This document shows positions 25,068-35,284 of a stretch of DNA of 64,000 nucleotides, in pieces. The stretch's first letter is position 1. Every line of letters starts with the position of its first letter. Source of the DNA: Verrucomicrobiales bacterium (GTDB lineage: Bacteria > Verrucomicrobiota > Verrucomicrobiia > Verrucomicrobiales > DEV007); the NCBI GenBank assembly GCA_029213195.1, contig JARGNI010000020.1, positions 39,947-103,946 of the forward strand, in the 5' to 3' direction. The notes beneath the pieces are model-generated. The model saw only the letters and a program-made list of their open reading frames with translations. It searched no databases and was not told the DNA's origin. The position numbers and the translations under genes were made by a program.

Positions 25068-27713
25068 TCAGCGTGTCCGAAAGGTCCGACTCTCGATCAG
25101 GGCAATGAGAAGATCTCGAAAGCCCCCGCCCTCCTTCTCGATCCTGTCGACAATCTCCCGGATCTCAACCTGCTCGACATAGGAAGGAACGCGACCCGTC
25201 GCGTAGATCATGAGCTTCTCGGCCAGGCATTCGGAAACGAGATCGATGTTCTCTACGAGCCACTGCTTGAAGTCGAGGTAGCCATCGATCTCCGTCCCAT
25301 CGGGAAGAACGCCGGATGAATCAATCGGCACCTCGATCTCGGGCCACTCGTCCCTCCAACGCCCCACCGGGTCGAAATTCTCGAGGGCGAAGCCAATGGG
25401 ATCGATATGACGATGACATCCGGCGCAATTGGCCGACTTCGTGTGGGCAGCAAGAAGTTCGCGCGGGGTCTTGGCTCCCTGCACATCAGGAGTCAGGGCG
25501 GGCACATTATTCGGCACCGGCGGAGGAGGCATTCCGAGAATATTTTCCAGCACCCAGATCCCGCGAAGAACCGGTTGGGTATCCACACCGTTCGCGGTCG
25601 CCATCATCGTGGCCGCCTGCCCGAGCAACCCACCGTAGCGTCCCGCCGGATCGACCGGGAGTCGCTCGATTTTCATGTGGCTGCTACGATACGTCACGCT
25701 GGCTCCGACGAGCGATTTCTCGCCCGGTGGATAGTCATAGTTCTCCTCCGCGAATCGCCGCGAGGTGAGGAGAAAATCCGGAGCGACCCAGTCCGTCATG
25801 GGACGATTCTCCTCGATCATCTTGGCAAAGAATCGCTCGGTCTCGACCCTGGCCAGCTCGACCTCTTCCAGCGTAAAGCCGAAAGCCGGATCCGGCATGA
25901 TCTCGGGCAGGAGCCGGGTATGAAGCCACTGGCCAGTGAAATCCTGGATCATCGGCGAGGAAGGACTCTTCGGAATCAATCGTTCGATCTCACTCCGAAG
26001 GGTTTCCGGATCGGCCAGCTTTCCCTGTCTCGCAAAGTGAACGATCTGGCTGGTCGGTGGGTAACGTGTCAGGAAAAAGGCGATCCGACTCGCCAGGTCA
26101 TGCTGATCGAGTTCCCCCGGTCTCGTCTCGCGATAGAGGAACCGGGGAGAAACCAGGGCTTGCCGGACGAGGAGATGCATTCCCTCCTCGAAGGAGTGAC
26201 CTTCCTCCCAGTGCTTGCGCGCGACGTCGACAAAGCGGTCCCTTGTTTCTGCATCGACCGGTCGACGAAAGAGTCTTGTCAGGAACCCTCCGGTGCCCCT
26301 TCTCGCGTAGACCTCGTCGCTCTCTCCTGCTTTCCGTTTCCCGAAACTGAATTCCCGAATCGTAGCCCGACGTTTGTCGACGGGATCCTCGACCAGCGCG
26401 GACGGCCCCGACACCGTCACTTCATGAAGCTCGAGGGCCGGTCCGAACTCGTGATATTCGTAGGTGAAGGAATCTCCGAGATTCCGAACCGCTCCGGCAT
26501 TATCCGCGAGCTTGAGAATTCTGCGCGTGTAGGGAGAATCCATCGTCGCATCTGAAAGATCAAGGTCAGGATCCTTGAGGTATCTTTGGTAGATTTCCCA
26601 TCCGTTCCGACCTCGCAAACTCGCGACGGAGACGTTTCGTTTTCGTTTCGGAAACAACATCTCCTGCCAGGCCGCGAGAAATCTTTTGTCCTCGCGGAAT
26701 CGTTTCTCCAGCAACGCGCGAAAGACCTTGGGATCATGGGAGAGTTCCGCATTGGCCCAGCGGAAGAGCAGGGTCTGCCCTTCGTAGAGATCCGCCTCGA
26801 AGGTGAAGGTCTTCGGAGATTCGTCGGTCACTTCCAGTTCCCGGAGAAGACGAAACGACTTCGACGAACTCCGGTCGCTCGCCGCCACTTCCCGAGCCCG
26901 AATCTCGAGAATCATCGGTTCACCGTCCCGGGGACGAAAGGTAGAAGCGTCGACCGAGACTTCGTACCGCCCCGAAGTCGTGATCTCGATCTTGCTGGGC
27001 CAGGTGCTGCTCCGCATGATGGAGTCGGTGCTGTGACAGGCGAGCCGGAGCGCGTCTTCATGAATCGTCGCCGCCGAAAAACTGAGGACGAGATCTTCGA
27101 CTCCGGCACGACGAACCGTCGACTCCGGGAGCGTTCTCTCGATCGGAAACAGCTCATCGGCAATCTGCTGCGCCACTTCCTGGTAAGCCGCCAGCAAGGG
27201 AGGAGAAAGAACCAGCGCCTCGCTCACGGTGTCGAACCCGTGATCCCGATTGTCCTTCGGGAATCCCATGGGAAGCTCGAATTCGTCCATGAGGAAAACC
27301 GTTCGGATCGAGTTGCGATACTCGAGACGGTTCAAACGCCGAGGGAGAGTCCCTCCGAAATCCGTGTGCTCCTGCAGCTGCGTATCGAGAAAAGAAAGGA
27401 GGGCCGATTTCTCCGCTTCCGTCGGCTGGGGGCGATCCGGAGGCGGCATGTGACCGTGATCCATGACCTGGTAGACCTTGTACCATTGCTCCACCGCATC
27501 GGGATCGTCCCAGGGAATCGTGACATGATCGAGATTGATCCCTCCCTTTTCCGAGTCGGCATCGTGACACTCGATGCAATTCTCAAAGAGGATAGTTTCA
27601 ACCGGCTTGGGAATTTCTTCTGCCACAATTCCAACCGCTCCCGAGAGGATTGCCGAGAGCAACCACCCTCCAAGCCTCGGAGAGGCCGTCACCACATCCG
27701 ATCCTGACATCAT
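25068..27713 (-). CDS. DUF1587/1595/1592/1588/1585 cytochrome-like protein
   Basis: 881 residues. After a signal peptide-like N-terminus, CIECH at 46-50 gives a haem motif, followed by the Met/Pro segment HGHMPPPDRPQPTEAE. DUF1587 begins with LNRLEYRNSIRTVF. A carbohydrate-binding-like insert spans roughly 210-330. DUF1595 (FLTRLFRRPVDAETRDRF), DUF1592 (ASRIAFFLTRYPPTSQIV), DUF1588 with a second CxxCH (CAGCHRHIDPIGFALENFD) and DUF1585 (SECLAEKLMIYATGR) follow in canonical order. The start overlaps the DUF1552 stop by 4 bases (ATGA), so the two are translated together. The function is unknown but presumably periplasmic oxidation or electron transfer. Confidence 0.93.
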   Translation of the reverse strand: MMSGSDVVTASPRLGGWLLSAILSGAVGIVAEEIPKPVETILFENCIECHDADSEKGGINLDHVTIPWDDPDAVEQWYKVYQVMDHGHMPPPDRPQPTEAEKSALLSFLDTQLQEHTDFGGTLPRRLNRLEYRNSIRTVFLMDEFELPMGFPKDNRDHGFDTVSEALVLSPPLLAAYQEVAQQIADELFPIERTLPESTVRRAGVEDLVLSFSAATIHEDALRLACHSTDSIMRSSTWPSKIEITTSGRYEVSVDASTFRPRDGEPMILEIRAREVAASDRSSSKSFRLLRELEVTDESPKTFTFEADLYEGQTLLFRWANAELSHDPKVFRALLEKRFREDKRFLAAWQEMLFPKRKRNVSVASLRGRNGWEIYQRYLKDPDLDLSDATMDSPYTRRILKLADNAGAVRNLGDSFTYEYHEFGPALELHEVTVSGPSALVEDPVDKRRATIREFSFGKRKAGESDEVYARRGTGGFLTRLFRRPVDAETRDRFVDVARKHWEEGHSFEEGMHLLVRQALVSPRFLYRETRPGELDQHDLASRIAFFLTRYPPTSQIVHFARQGKLADPETLRSEIERLIPKSPSSPMIQDFTGQWLHTRLLPEIMPDPAFGFTLEEVELARVETERFFAKMIEENRPMTDWVAPDFLLTSRRFAEENYDYPPGEKSLVGASVTYRSSHMKIERLPVDPAGRYGGLLGQAATMMATANGVDTQPVLRGIWVLENILGMPPPPVPNNVPALTPDVQGAKTPRELLAAHTKSANCAGCHRHIDPIGFALENFDPVGRWRDEWPEIEVPIDSSGVLPDGTEIDGYLDFKQWLVENIDLVSECLAEKLMIYATGRVPSYVEQVEIREIVDRIEKEGGGFRDLLIALIESRTFRTR

Positions 27714-28993
27714 GAGAAAACCTGGTTCAAGTTTCTCGTCGCGTTGGAAAAATTCTCCTGCTCGATGCCGAGGCGATTCATCAGGGTCAGGTAGAGATCC
27801 CCGAGGAGCGGAGCGTCGGGTTTGGCGCGATCGACAGCGACGTGGCGCCCGTGCTGGAATCCTCCCCCTGCGACGAGGGTCGGGAGATTCGCATTACTGT
27901 GACGACTCGCATCTCCCATCCCGGTTCCGAGAAGAATCACGGTGTCGTCGAGCAGCGATTTCCCCTGCGGGTTCCGTTTCTCGGAGAGCTGCTTCAGGAA
28001 GCCTGCAAAACAATCGATGTGCGCTCGCTCGATCGCGATGAGATCTTCGATCATCTCCGGATCGTTCCCGTGATGCGATAGCGCGTGATATCCCGCCTTG
28101 AGAACTTCGCCGTTGATGGAAAAGACCTGCCCCAAGCCATCTAGAAACAGCGAAAGAACCCGTGTCGATCCCGAATCGAGCGCGAGAACCATGAGATCAT
28201 ACATGATGCGCCCGGCCTCCATCTGGAGATTCGGAGTAATGGGATCATAACTCGGCAGCTGGTAACCGGTTTCGGGAACGGGATCATCGAGCGAAGAAAG
28301 TTGTCGATCCATTCGTTTCTCCACGGCCCGGAAGGAGTCGAAATACTCGTTCAATTTTTCCCGATCCCGCTTCGGAAGTCCTGCCTGGAATCGCTTCGCA
28401 TCTTCGAGAACACTGTCGAGCGAACTCTTGCCACTCTCGATGAGATACTCGGCTCGTTCGCGCTCGGCCTGCGATACGAAAAGGCGACGGTAGAGAACGC
28501 TGGGTCTCATGATCGTGGGAAGTCCGACCCCCTGCTTCGTGAAGCTCATCGTCTTGGCTCCCTCGCCCACTCCCGTCGCCAGCTCAATCGATGCGAAGCG
28601 ACTTTCACCTCCGATCCGGTCCGCCACCTGCTGATCGAGAGAATAGGTTCCCGGGGCTTTTCCACTCAGGAAATTGATCCAGGCCTTGTGCCCGTTGGGA
28701 GCGCGGTGATCGAGCCCGGAGAAGACCGTAAACTGATCTCGATAGTCCGAGATCGGCTCCAGCGTCCGTGGCATCGAATATCCCGATCCCGCTTCCGCCG
28801 GGTAGAAGGCATTCTGGTGCCATCCGAGATAGGCCCCGATCGCGACAAAATTGCGAGCCTGGCTCCCCTTCTCGCCGACGGAATCCTCCGAGAACGCTTC
28901 GAGGGAAGGCAGGGCAATGGTCGCGACAGCGCTCCGGAGAAAGAGACGTCGGTCGACCTGGGACTGGTAAAGTGAGGAGGGAAGACCCTTCAT
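27710..28993 (-). CDS. DUF1552 family protein
   Basis: About 427 residues from ATG 28993; the upstream in-frame extension to 29065 looks non-coding. The N-terminus MKGLPSSLYQSQVDRRLFLR followed by SAVATIALPSLEAF is a Tat-like RR signal. DUF1552 features: FVAIGAYLGWHQNAFYP, FTVFSGLDHRAPNGH, the WINFLSGKAPG segment, and the C-terminal VILLGTGMGDASRHSNANLP. The family normally pairs with DUF1592-type cytochrome proteins, as here, with ATGA overlap. In this cluster the DUF1552 gene comes first, whereas in the pair at 47599-51328 it comes second. The biochemical role is unknown. Confidence 0.92.
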   Translation of the reverse strand: MKGLPSSLYQSQVDRRLFLRSAVATIALPSLEAFSEDSVGEKGSQARNFVAIGAYLGWHQNAFYPAEAGSGYSMPRTLEPISDYRDQFTVFSGLDHRAPNGHKAWINFLSGKAPGTYSLDQQVADRIGGESRFASIELATGVGEGAKTMSFTKQGVGLPTIMRPSVLYRRLFVSQAERERAEYLIESGKSSLDSVLEDAKRFQAGLPKRDREKLNEYFDSFRAVEKRMDRQLSSLDDPVPETGYQLPSYDPITPNLQMEAGRIMYDLMVLALDSGSTRVLSLFLDGLGQVFSINGEVLKAGYHALSHHGNDPEMIEDLIAIERAHIDCFAGFLKQLSEKRNPQGKSLLDDTVILLGTGMGDASRHSNANLPTLVAGGGFQHGRHVAVDRAKPDAPLLGDLYLTLMNRLGIEQENFSNATRNLNQVFS

Positions 28994-29069
28994 AGATCGC
29001 AAGTTCGGTCGAGTGGGCCGGAATTTCCATCCACGCAAGAACGTGTGTCCACACCCGACCCTCAAGTCG

Positions 29070-30509
29070 TCAGTCAGCCTTCTCCGTGGTCGAATCGCTC
29101 TCTTCGAGAGGGACTTCCCATCCCCCGCCCAGCGCCTGGATCAACTGCACCGTCTGCAACAACCGCGCCGACTGGGCCTGCACGAGTTCCCTCTTTTCGC
29201 TCAGGGAAGTACGCTCGGCATCGACGACGTCGAGAAAACTGACAAGACCGCCCTCGTAGCGTTTCCGAGAAATCCTCGCGGCTCTCTCTGCCGCGGAAGC
29301 CGCCGCCTCGTGGGCTCGGATTTCGCGATCGAGAAATCGAATCCCGGAAAGCGCATCCTCGACTTCGCGGAAAGCCTGGAGAGCGGTTTCCCGATAGAGG
29401 GCCACCGCCTCGTCGGAGTCGGCAAAGGCACGATCGATATCCACCCCCGACCTCCCCCCATTGTAGATCGGCACCTCGACTTGCGGACCGATTTCGCCGA
29501 AGAGGCTGGAAGGATTGAAGAGATCGGCCAGGTCCAGGCTCGAGAGACCTCCCATTCCTGTCAGGCTGATCCGGGGAAGATAACTCGCCTTGACCGCCCC
29601 GATCCGGGCAGCCGCACCATCCATCCGCCGGTCGGCAGCGACAATGTCAGGACGTCGAGAAAGGAGATCCGACGGAATTCCTGCCGGGATCGCAGGAGGA
29701 GATTTCAGACCTCCTCCCGGAAGCGAAAAGGTCGAAGGCACCTCGCCCGTAAGAGCGGCAAGCGCGTGGAAGTAGGTAGCTCGCTCTCGCTCCAGCCCCA
29801 GGAGTTGCGCCCGGGTTGCCTCCCGCTCGGTCTCGGCCCGGGCCAGGTCGAGATCGGTGGTCTCGCCTCCTTCGATCCTCGCACGCACAAGACGGAGATT
29901 TTCTTCCCTCAGCTTCAGGCTTTGCCGAAGCACATCGATTTCCGCATCGAGGAACCGCAGCTGAAAATAGTTGCGAGCCAGCTCCGATCGAAGGGACAGT
30001 CGAGTCGCCGCCCAGTCGGCCTCCGCTGCCTCGGCTTCCGCCTCGGCCGACTCAACGAGACGTCGCACTCGTCCCCAGAGATCGATTTCGTACTCGAGAT
30101 TCAAAGCCATCCGAAACTCGTTGTAGGTGAGTTCATTCGGAACAAACACGCCGCTCGAGGAATCCCTTTTCCGGTTCGCATCGGCATCCCCGGTAATGCG
30201 GGGAAACTGGTCGGCACGCGACAATCCCAGTTCGGCACGCGACCGGTCATAACGCGCCAGGGCAACCGCGAGTGAAGGATTCTCTTTGTCGAGCCGACGA
30301 ATCAGTTCATTGAGACCACGGTCATCGAAACAATCCCACCAGCGCCCAGCCGAAAGCATCGGGTGAGAGCGTTGCGCCCCCTGGTAGGCATTTCCTTCCC
30401 CCAGTGAAGAATCGCTCAGTTCCGAAGGGTCCACGACACAACCCGACAGGAAAAGGCTGCCAGCAAGCGATCCCAGGAGGACAAAGGTTCGTGTCGACGT
30501 GTCCGTCAT
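29070..30509 (-). CDS. RND efflux outer-membrane lipoprotein (NodT/OprM-like)
   Basis: 479 residues with a lipoprotein signal; the lipobox LSGC puts the acylated cysteine at C24. Two outer membrane efflux (OEP) repeats follow, with long helical segments (LDKENPSLAVALARYDRSRAE, then FRMALNLEYEIDLWGRVRRL) and the typical LPGGGLKSPPAIPAGIPSDL block and LLSRRPDIVAADRRMDGAAA. The protein would form the trimeric outer-membrane channel. It is the third gene of the efflux operon, 31 bases downstream of the RND pump. Confidence 0.93.
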   Translation of the reverse strand: MTDTSTRTFVLLGSLAGSLFLSGCVVDPSELSDSSLGEGNAYQGAQRSHPMLSAGRWWDCFDDRGLNELIRRLDKENPSLAVALARYDRSRAELGLSRADQFPRITGDADANRKRDSSSGVFVPNELTYNEFRMALNLEYEIDLWGRVRRLVESAEAEAEAAEADWAATRLSLRSELARNYFQLRFLDAEIDVLRQSLKLREENLRLVRARIEGGETTDLDLARAETEREATRAQLLGLERERATYFHALAALTGEVPSTFSLPGGGLKSPPAIPAGIPSDLLSRRPDIVAADRRMDGAAARIGAVKASYLPRISLTGMGGLSSLDLADLFNPSSLFGEIGPQVEVPIYNGGRSGVDIDRAFADSDEAVALYRETALQAFREVEDALSGIRFLDREIRAHEAAASAAERAARISRKRYEGGLVSFLDVVDAERTSLSEKRELVQAQSARLLQTVQLIQALGGGWEVPLEESDSTTEKAD

Positions 30510-30540
30510 AAAATGAGGAGAGGGCGTTCTCGATCTGCAC

Positions 30541-33500
30541 TCAGGCAGGCGCCACTTCTCCAGTGTGTTTCGTTTCAGGAGAAACCTCCTGGTTGGCGGA
30601 GACTATCGCGTCGTCTCGGCGAAAGGCAAACATCGCGCTCAACACCGTCGGAACAAGGAACAGGGTAAACACCGTCGAAACGATCAGGCCACCGACGACG
30701 ACCGCGCCCAACCCGCGATACAACTCGGAACCGGCTCCCGGCAGCAGGACGAGGGGCAACATACCTCCGACACTCGTCAGCGTGCTCATGAGAATGGGCC
30801 GGACTCGGCTCTGGACCGATTGATGGATCGCCGACTGCGGATCGAGACCGGGATCATCGCGGAGGAAATTCAAGGTCTGGTGAACGATCAGGATGGCGTT
30901 GTTCACGACCACTCCCGCCAGGATCACAAAGCCAAGAATACTCAACATGTCGAGATTCTGCACCGGGGAATAGGGATCGATGACGCTCCATTTGTGAACG
31001 ATGGCGAGACCGATGAATCCACCGAAAGTGGCAAGCGGCACACTGATCATGATGACGAGAGGATAGGACCAGCTTTGGAAAAGAATCACGAGAAGCAGGT
31101 AGATCACGAGGAAGGCGAGAAACAAGGTGCTCGAAACGGTCCCGAGGAAGCTGCCATCGCCGAGGAGGACAGTCTTGATCTCGTTCAACTTACCCGCGGA
31201 GCCCGACAGGTTCATCCCCACGGTCGCAGGAATCGCCCCCCCGTTGCGAAGCCCTTCGACCGTTTCTTCGACCTGACCGATCGCCTGCTCGAGCGGCATC
31301 CCCCGAGGCGGTGTCAGCTCGATCGTGACCGCTCGCAGGCGATCGACGTGACGAATCTCATCCGGTCCACGGACTCGCTGCAAATCCGCGATACTTCCAA
31401 AATCGACGACCGCTCCCTGGGGAGTCGCAACCGGAGCATCGAGCAGTTGCTCCATGGCCTCTTTTCCCCGCGAATATCGGCTCAGGATCTTCATATCCTT
31501 CAGCTCTCCGTTCTCTTCGTAGTCACGGAAAAGGAGAATGCCATCCCCGTTCGCTTGAACCGCCAACCCGAGATCGGCTCGAGTCATGCCGAGTTCACGC
31601 AGACGTTCGTCGTCCGGCACGATGCGCAGTTCGGCCAGGGGAAGGGAGAAGTTGGGAGGCTCGGGCTTGAGCGTGCCGGGACCGAACTGCCCCATCAGGG
31701 TTCCGAAGAGAGCTCCAGCGGCCGCGCCGACTTCGTCGAGGTTGTTGCCGGTCAGATCGATCTTGATGGCAGACCCGGTGGTTCCTCCGACTCGGAAAAG
31801 TGGCATTTGAAAGGCAAAGGCGATCGTGTCGGGTGCCGCGATACCGGAAGTCGCATGGTTGAGCAGGTGAACCGCGTCGACCGCCTTCTTCTTGTCCTGC
31901 GAGATCGCTCCGTGGAACATTCGCCCCTCGAAACTGACCAGGAAATAGTGATCCAAAGGCGGCGGCATCACCGTGGCATCGCCTCCCCCCATGCCCATGG
32001 GAACGGGTTCCCGCTCATCACGCGGACCGGTCGGAAGCCCCTGTTCCTCCTCCATGACTTGTTCGATCCCAAACTTGTTCTCTGTCGTCTCCCACGAAGG
32101 TTGGATCCGCTTTTCGAGGCGCTCGCCCATCGCCGAGAGTTGATCCAGGTTGTAGCCGGGAGGCGGAAAAAGGAGCCCGAAAATGATGTTTCGGTTTCCG
32201 GTGGGCAGATAATCGAGCGGCGGGAGGAGAATGCGGGTTCCGAGGATCGTCACCGCACCGAAAACCACGATGATCGCGAGACGCCGTGGCCAGGACCGTG
32301 TTCCTACCGAAACCAGCGAGGCGACCCAGCGAGGAAGGACCTCGACGAAATGAATCAGGGGACGAAGCAGTCGGGAAAAGAACCGGCCCACAGGCGTTTT
32401 CCCCTCTTCGTTCCCGACATCACTGCGATGCAGAAAACGCGCCGCCGCCGCAGGGATCACGGTGATCGAGACGATCATGCTCAATCCAACCGCCGCCATG
32501 ATCGCGAGAGCGATGTCACGGAACAATTGCCCCGCCGTTTCCTGGATCAGGAGAATCGGGAAAAAGACCGCGAGTGTCGTCAGGGTCGAGGCAACCACGG
32601 CACCCGCCACCTCTTTTGCCCCGTCCACCGCTGCGCGCGGAGCCCGCTTCCCCATCTCGAGATGACGATAAATATTCTCGATCACGACGATGGCGTTGTC
32701 GACGACCATGCCCACCGCAAAGGCGAGACCGGCGAGCGAAATGATATTGATCGACCGCCCTAACGCGACCAGAACGACAAACGAAGCAATCACCGAAACC
32801 GGGATCGCGATCGCGATGATCCCAACGCTGCGAAAACTACGCAGGAAGAACAGCAGAGTCGCTGTCGCGAGAACGGCGCCTAGAAGGAGGTTGGAACGCA
32901 CCAGCTTGACCGCATCCCTCACGTAAGTGGTCGAGTCGTAGGTCATGACCAGCTCGAGATCGCCATTCAGTCCAAGCTGACGCGCCTTCTGCTCGAGAAG
33001 ACCACCCGGAGCATTGAGCGCATCGACCTCGTCAATCAGCGCACCCATTGTTTCGAGCAGGTTTGCCCCCCGCTCCAATTGAAAATTGAAGAAGGGCATC
33101 TGGTAGCCTCTCGCCCGCGCCCAGCTCGAGGGTTCCTTGTAGCTCTCCTCGACCTCGGCGATATCCCGCAGGTAGACAGGCCCCGTTTGATTGCGAAGCA
33201 GGACCATGTCCTCGACTTCCTGGGGGGTCTGGAATCGTCCCGTGCTGCGCACTCGAATATCCCGCTTTCCCTCCTCGATACGACCCGCCGAGACGTCGAC
33301 ATTGGCACTGCGAATGGCATCTCGCAGTTGGGAGTAGGTGATCCGGCGATTCGCCATTGCGACCGGGTCGACGATGATATGCAACTCGGATTGCACCGCT
33401 CCCCGAATCCCGACCTGACTCACCCCGGGTACACGATCGAACCGCGGCTGCAGTCGACGCTCCATGAAATCGTAAAGCCGGGCCGACTGAAACTCGGGAT

Positions 33501-33933
33501 CAGTCGAGGCGAGACCAATCCAGGAAATGTAATCGACCGACTCGGGATCGACTCCTTCTACAACGGGTTGGAGAACTCCATCCGGATAACCGGGCACCTC
33601 GTCCAGTTTCTGCAAGACCTCGGCGAGCGCTCCGTCGATATCGGTTCCCGTCTCGAACTCCAGCCGCACCGTCCCCTGACCAGCGGCGCTGGTCGAGGTC
33701 ATCGCGGCGAGCCCGGTGACTTCGCCGAGAACTTTCTCCTGCTCCTCGACGATGTCACTCTCGATTTCCTCGGCGGAGGCGCTTTCCCAACCCGTCATCA
33801 CCGAAACGACCACCGACTCGACCTCGGGCGTCATGCGAATGGGCACCCGTGTCACCGCGAGCACGCCTGCAAAGACGCTCAGGAGCACCGCTACCGCAAC
33901 GGTGATGGGTTGATCGATGGCTTTCTGGATCAT
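30541..33933 (-). CDS. RND family efflux permease (AcrB/MexB-like)
   Basis: 1130 residues, slightly longer than the usual 1030-1050, with twelve membrane helices in two halves separated by large periplasmic domains. TM1 is ITVAVAVLLSVFAGVLAV. TM4 contains GLAFAVGMVVDNAIVVIENI: the proton-relay position has one Asp followed by Asn (VDN) instead of the Asp-Asp of AcrB, a pattern common in other RND pumps of this family. Periplasmic segments include VEEQEKVLGEVTGLAAM and MPLFRVGGTTGSAIKIDL. The C-terminal half repeats the topology (FVILAGVVVNNAILIVHQTL). It is the pump of the tripartite system; substrates cannot be told from sequence. Confidence 0.95.
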   Translation of the reverse strand: MIQKAIDQPITVAVAVLLSVFAGVLAVTRVPIRMTPEVESVVVSVMTGWESASAEEIESDIVEEQEKVLGEVTGLAAMTSTSAAGQGTVRLEFETGTDIDGALAEVLQKLDEVPGYPDGVLQPVVEGVDPESVDYISWIGLASTDPEFQSARLYDFMERRLQPRFDRVPGVSQVGIRGAVQSELHIIVDPVAMANRRITYSQLRDAIRSANVDVSAGRIEEGKRDIRVRSTGRFQTPQEVEDMVLLRNQTGPVYLRDIAEVEESYKEPSSWARARGYQMPFFNFQLERGANLLETMGALIDEVDALNAPGGLLEQKARQLGLNGDLELVMTYDSTTYVRDAVKLVRSNLLLGAVLATATLLFFLRSFRSVGIIAIAIPVSVIASFVVLVALGRSINIISLAGLAFAVGMVVDNAIVVIENIYRHLEMGKRAPRAAVDGAKEVAGAVVASTLTTLAVFFPILLIQETAGQLFRDIALAIMAAVGLSMIVSITVIPAAAARFLHRSDVGNEEGKTPVGRFFSRLLRPLIHFVEVLPRWVASLVSVGTRSWPRRLAIIVVFGAVTILGTRILLPPLDYLPTGNRNIIFGLLFPPPGYNLDQLSAMGERLEKRIQPSWETTENKFGIEQVMEEEQGLPTGPRDEREPVPMGMGGGDATVMPPPLDHYFLVSFEGRMFHGAISQDKKKAVDAVHLLNHATSGIAAPDTIAFAFQMPLFRVGGTTGSAIKIDLTGNNLDEVGAAAGALFGTLMGQFGPGTLKPEPPNFSLPLAELRIVPDDERLRELGMTRADLGLAVQANGDGILLFRDYEENGELKDMKILSRYSRGKEAMEQLLDAPVATPQGAVVDFGSIADLQRVRGPDEIRHVDRLRAVTIELTPPRGMPLEQAIGQVEETVEGLRNGGAIPATVGMNLSGSAGKLNEIKTVLLGDGSFLGTVSSTLFLAFLVIYLLLVILFQSWSYPLVIMISVPLATFGGFIGLAIVHKWSVIDPYSPVQNLDMLSILGFVILAGVVVNNAILIVHQTLNFLRDDPGLDPQSAIHQSVQSRVRPILMSTLTSVGGMLPLVLLPGAGSELYRGLGAVVVGGLIVSTVFTLFLVPTVLSAMFAFRRDDAIVSANQEVSPETKHTGEVAPA

Positions 33934-33936
33934 CGG

Positions 33937-35208
33937 TCAGGGTTTGACTTCGTCGAGGGTCGACGAGGGTTGGTCTCCCGGAAGCTCCCCGAGGATCAGT
34001 GGCGTTCCCGGGAAGAGTCGTTCGTTGCCTTCGGTTACGACCTGCTCTCCCGGTTTCAGGGAATCCGACTTCAGATAGACGAGACCATTCTCTCGAAACG
34101 CAACTTCGACCGGAACTCGCTCCGCGATCGGCATTCCCTGGTCCGGATTGGGAGCGACCCGGAAAACGGAGGCGCCCTGGAAGGTTTCAATGATGGCATC
34201 GACAGGCACCGCAGCCAGCTCCTCTTCTTTCCCCACGGGAAAATCCGTGTGCACCGAAAGCCCGGGGAGGAGAGCGCCATCTCGGTCATCCAGTTCGACG
34301 ACGACAGGAAAAAGTCGAGTCACCGGATCGATATCCGCGACCCGCCGAATCGACTCCGCCGGGACACGCATCCCATTGCCATCGAGGACGATTTCGAGGG
34401 TCTTCGCCCCCGAAGCCACCTCGGCCACAAATCGCTCTGGAAGTTGAACCCACGCCTCGATCGTTCCCGATGAGACAAGGGTGAAAACCGGGCTGCCGGG
34501 CGAAAGCCATTCCCCCGGATCGACATGCCGTTCCACGACTCGCCCCGAAAAGGGAGCCCGGACCGCGAGATCGTCGACTCGGACCTGGAGCAACTCGAGA
34601 GCCTTCTCCACCGCCGTTTCTTCCTCCATCGCGGCCGATGCCTTGGCCTCGGCCACGGCAAGTGCCTGCTTCGCATCGAGAAACTCTCTTTCGGAAACGA
34701 CTCGCTGCTGGAACATGGACTCGTTCCTCTCGAAATCGATCTTCGCTCGTTCCAACTCAGCGGCACGCTCCGCGACCACGGTGGATGCGGCCGAACGCCT
34801 CGCCGTTCCCTCGGCGAGAGAGGCCCGGAGGCGCCGGCCATCGAGTTTCACGAGAATCTGTCCTTCCTCCACTTCATCCCCGACATCGACGAGCACCTCC
34901 TCGACGGCTCCTGTTTCCTGGGAAGCCACATCCGCTCGCTGCACCGCCATCAACGTTCCCGTTACCTGTCGACGTTCCTGGATCGGCTTCTGAACCACAG
35001 GTGAAGCGATCACCGTGGCAGGAGGGGGCCCCTGGGGAGCCCCACCCGGACCGGGGCCTTCTCCAGCTCCCGCGACCTCGGCATCTCGAAGCGCCTGGAT
35101 CCCAAACCAGAGCCCGGCCACGAGAGCGATCGCGAGCACGATCCACCGCAGAGGCGAGGAATGGCTGCCTCCGTAGACGGTGGGTTCTGGATTTTCAGGA
35201 TCACTCAT
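33937..35208 (-). CDS. RND efflux periplasmic adaptor (HlyD/AcrA-like membrane fusion protein)
   Basis: 423 residues with an N-terminal membrane segment (WIVLAIALVAGLWFGIQAL), then a Gly/Pro-rich linker (AGAGEGPGPGGAPQGPPP). The lipoyl-like halves are visible: ADVASQETGAVEEVLVDVGD, then LVKLDGRRLRASLAEG, and after a helical hairpin (ERAKIDFERNESMFQQRVVS) LAVRAPFSGRVVERHVDPGE. The beta-barrel and membrane-proximal domains complete the C-terminus. It bridges the pump and the outer-membrane channel. It is the first gene of the operon, and its stop lies 3 bases before the pump start, so the order is adaptor, pump, channel. Confidence 0.94.
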   Translation of the reverse strand: MSDPENPEPTVYGGSHSSPLRWIVLAIALVAGLWFGIQALRDAEVAGAGEGPGPGGAPQGPPPATVIASPVVQKPIQERRQVTGTLMAVQRADVASQETGAVEEVLVDVGDEVEEGQILVKLDGRRLRASLAEGTARRSAASTVVAERAAELERAKIDFERNESMFQQRVVSEREFLDAKQALAVAEAKASAAMEEETAVEKALELLQVRVDDLAVRAPFSGRVVERHVDPGEWLSPGSPVFTLVSSGTIEAWVQLPERFVAEVASGAKTLEIVLDGNGMRVPAESIRRVADIDPVTRLFPVVVELDDRDGALLPGLSVHTDFPVGKEEELAAVPVDAIIETFQGASVFRVAPNPDQGMPIAERVPVEVAFRENGLVYLKSDSLKPGEQVVTEGNERLFPGTPLILGELPGDQPSSTLDEVKP

Positions 35209-35284
35209 GAATGGGTTTCGAAAAGAAAGGGCCTGCGGAGAAAAAGGAGGAGAAGAAAAGGCGACTTCGGAATTCCATGCCCAA

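Noticed and set aside
30565..32763. A 732-codon plus-strand frame opposite the RND pump.
   Set aside because: Highly charged, low-complexity translation without motifs; the minus-strand pump is unambiguous.
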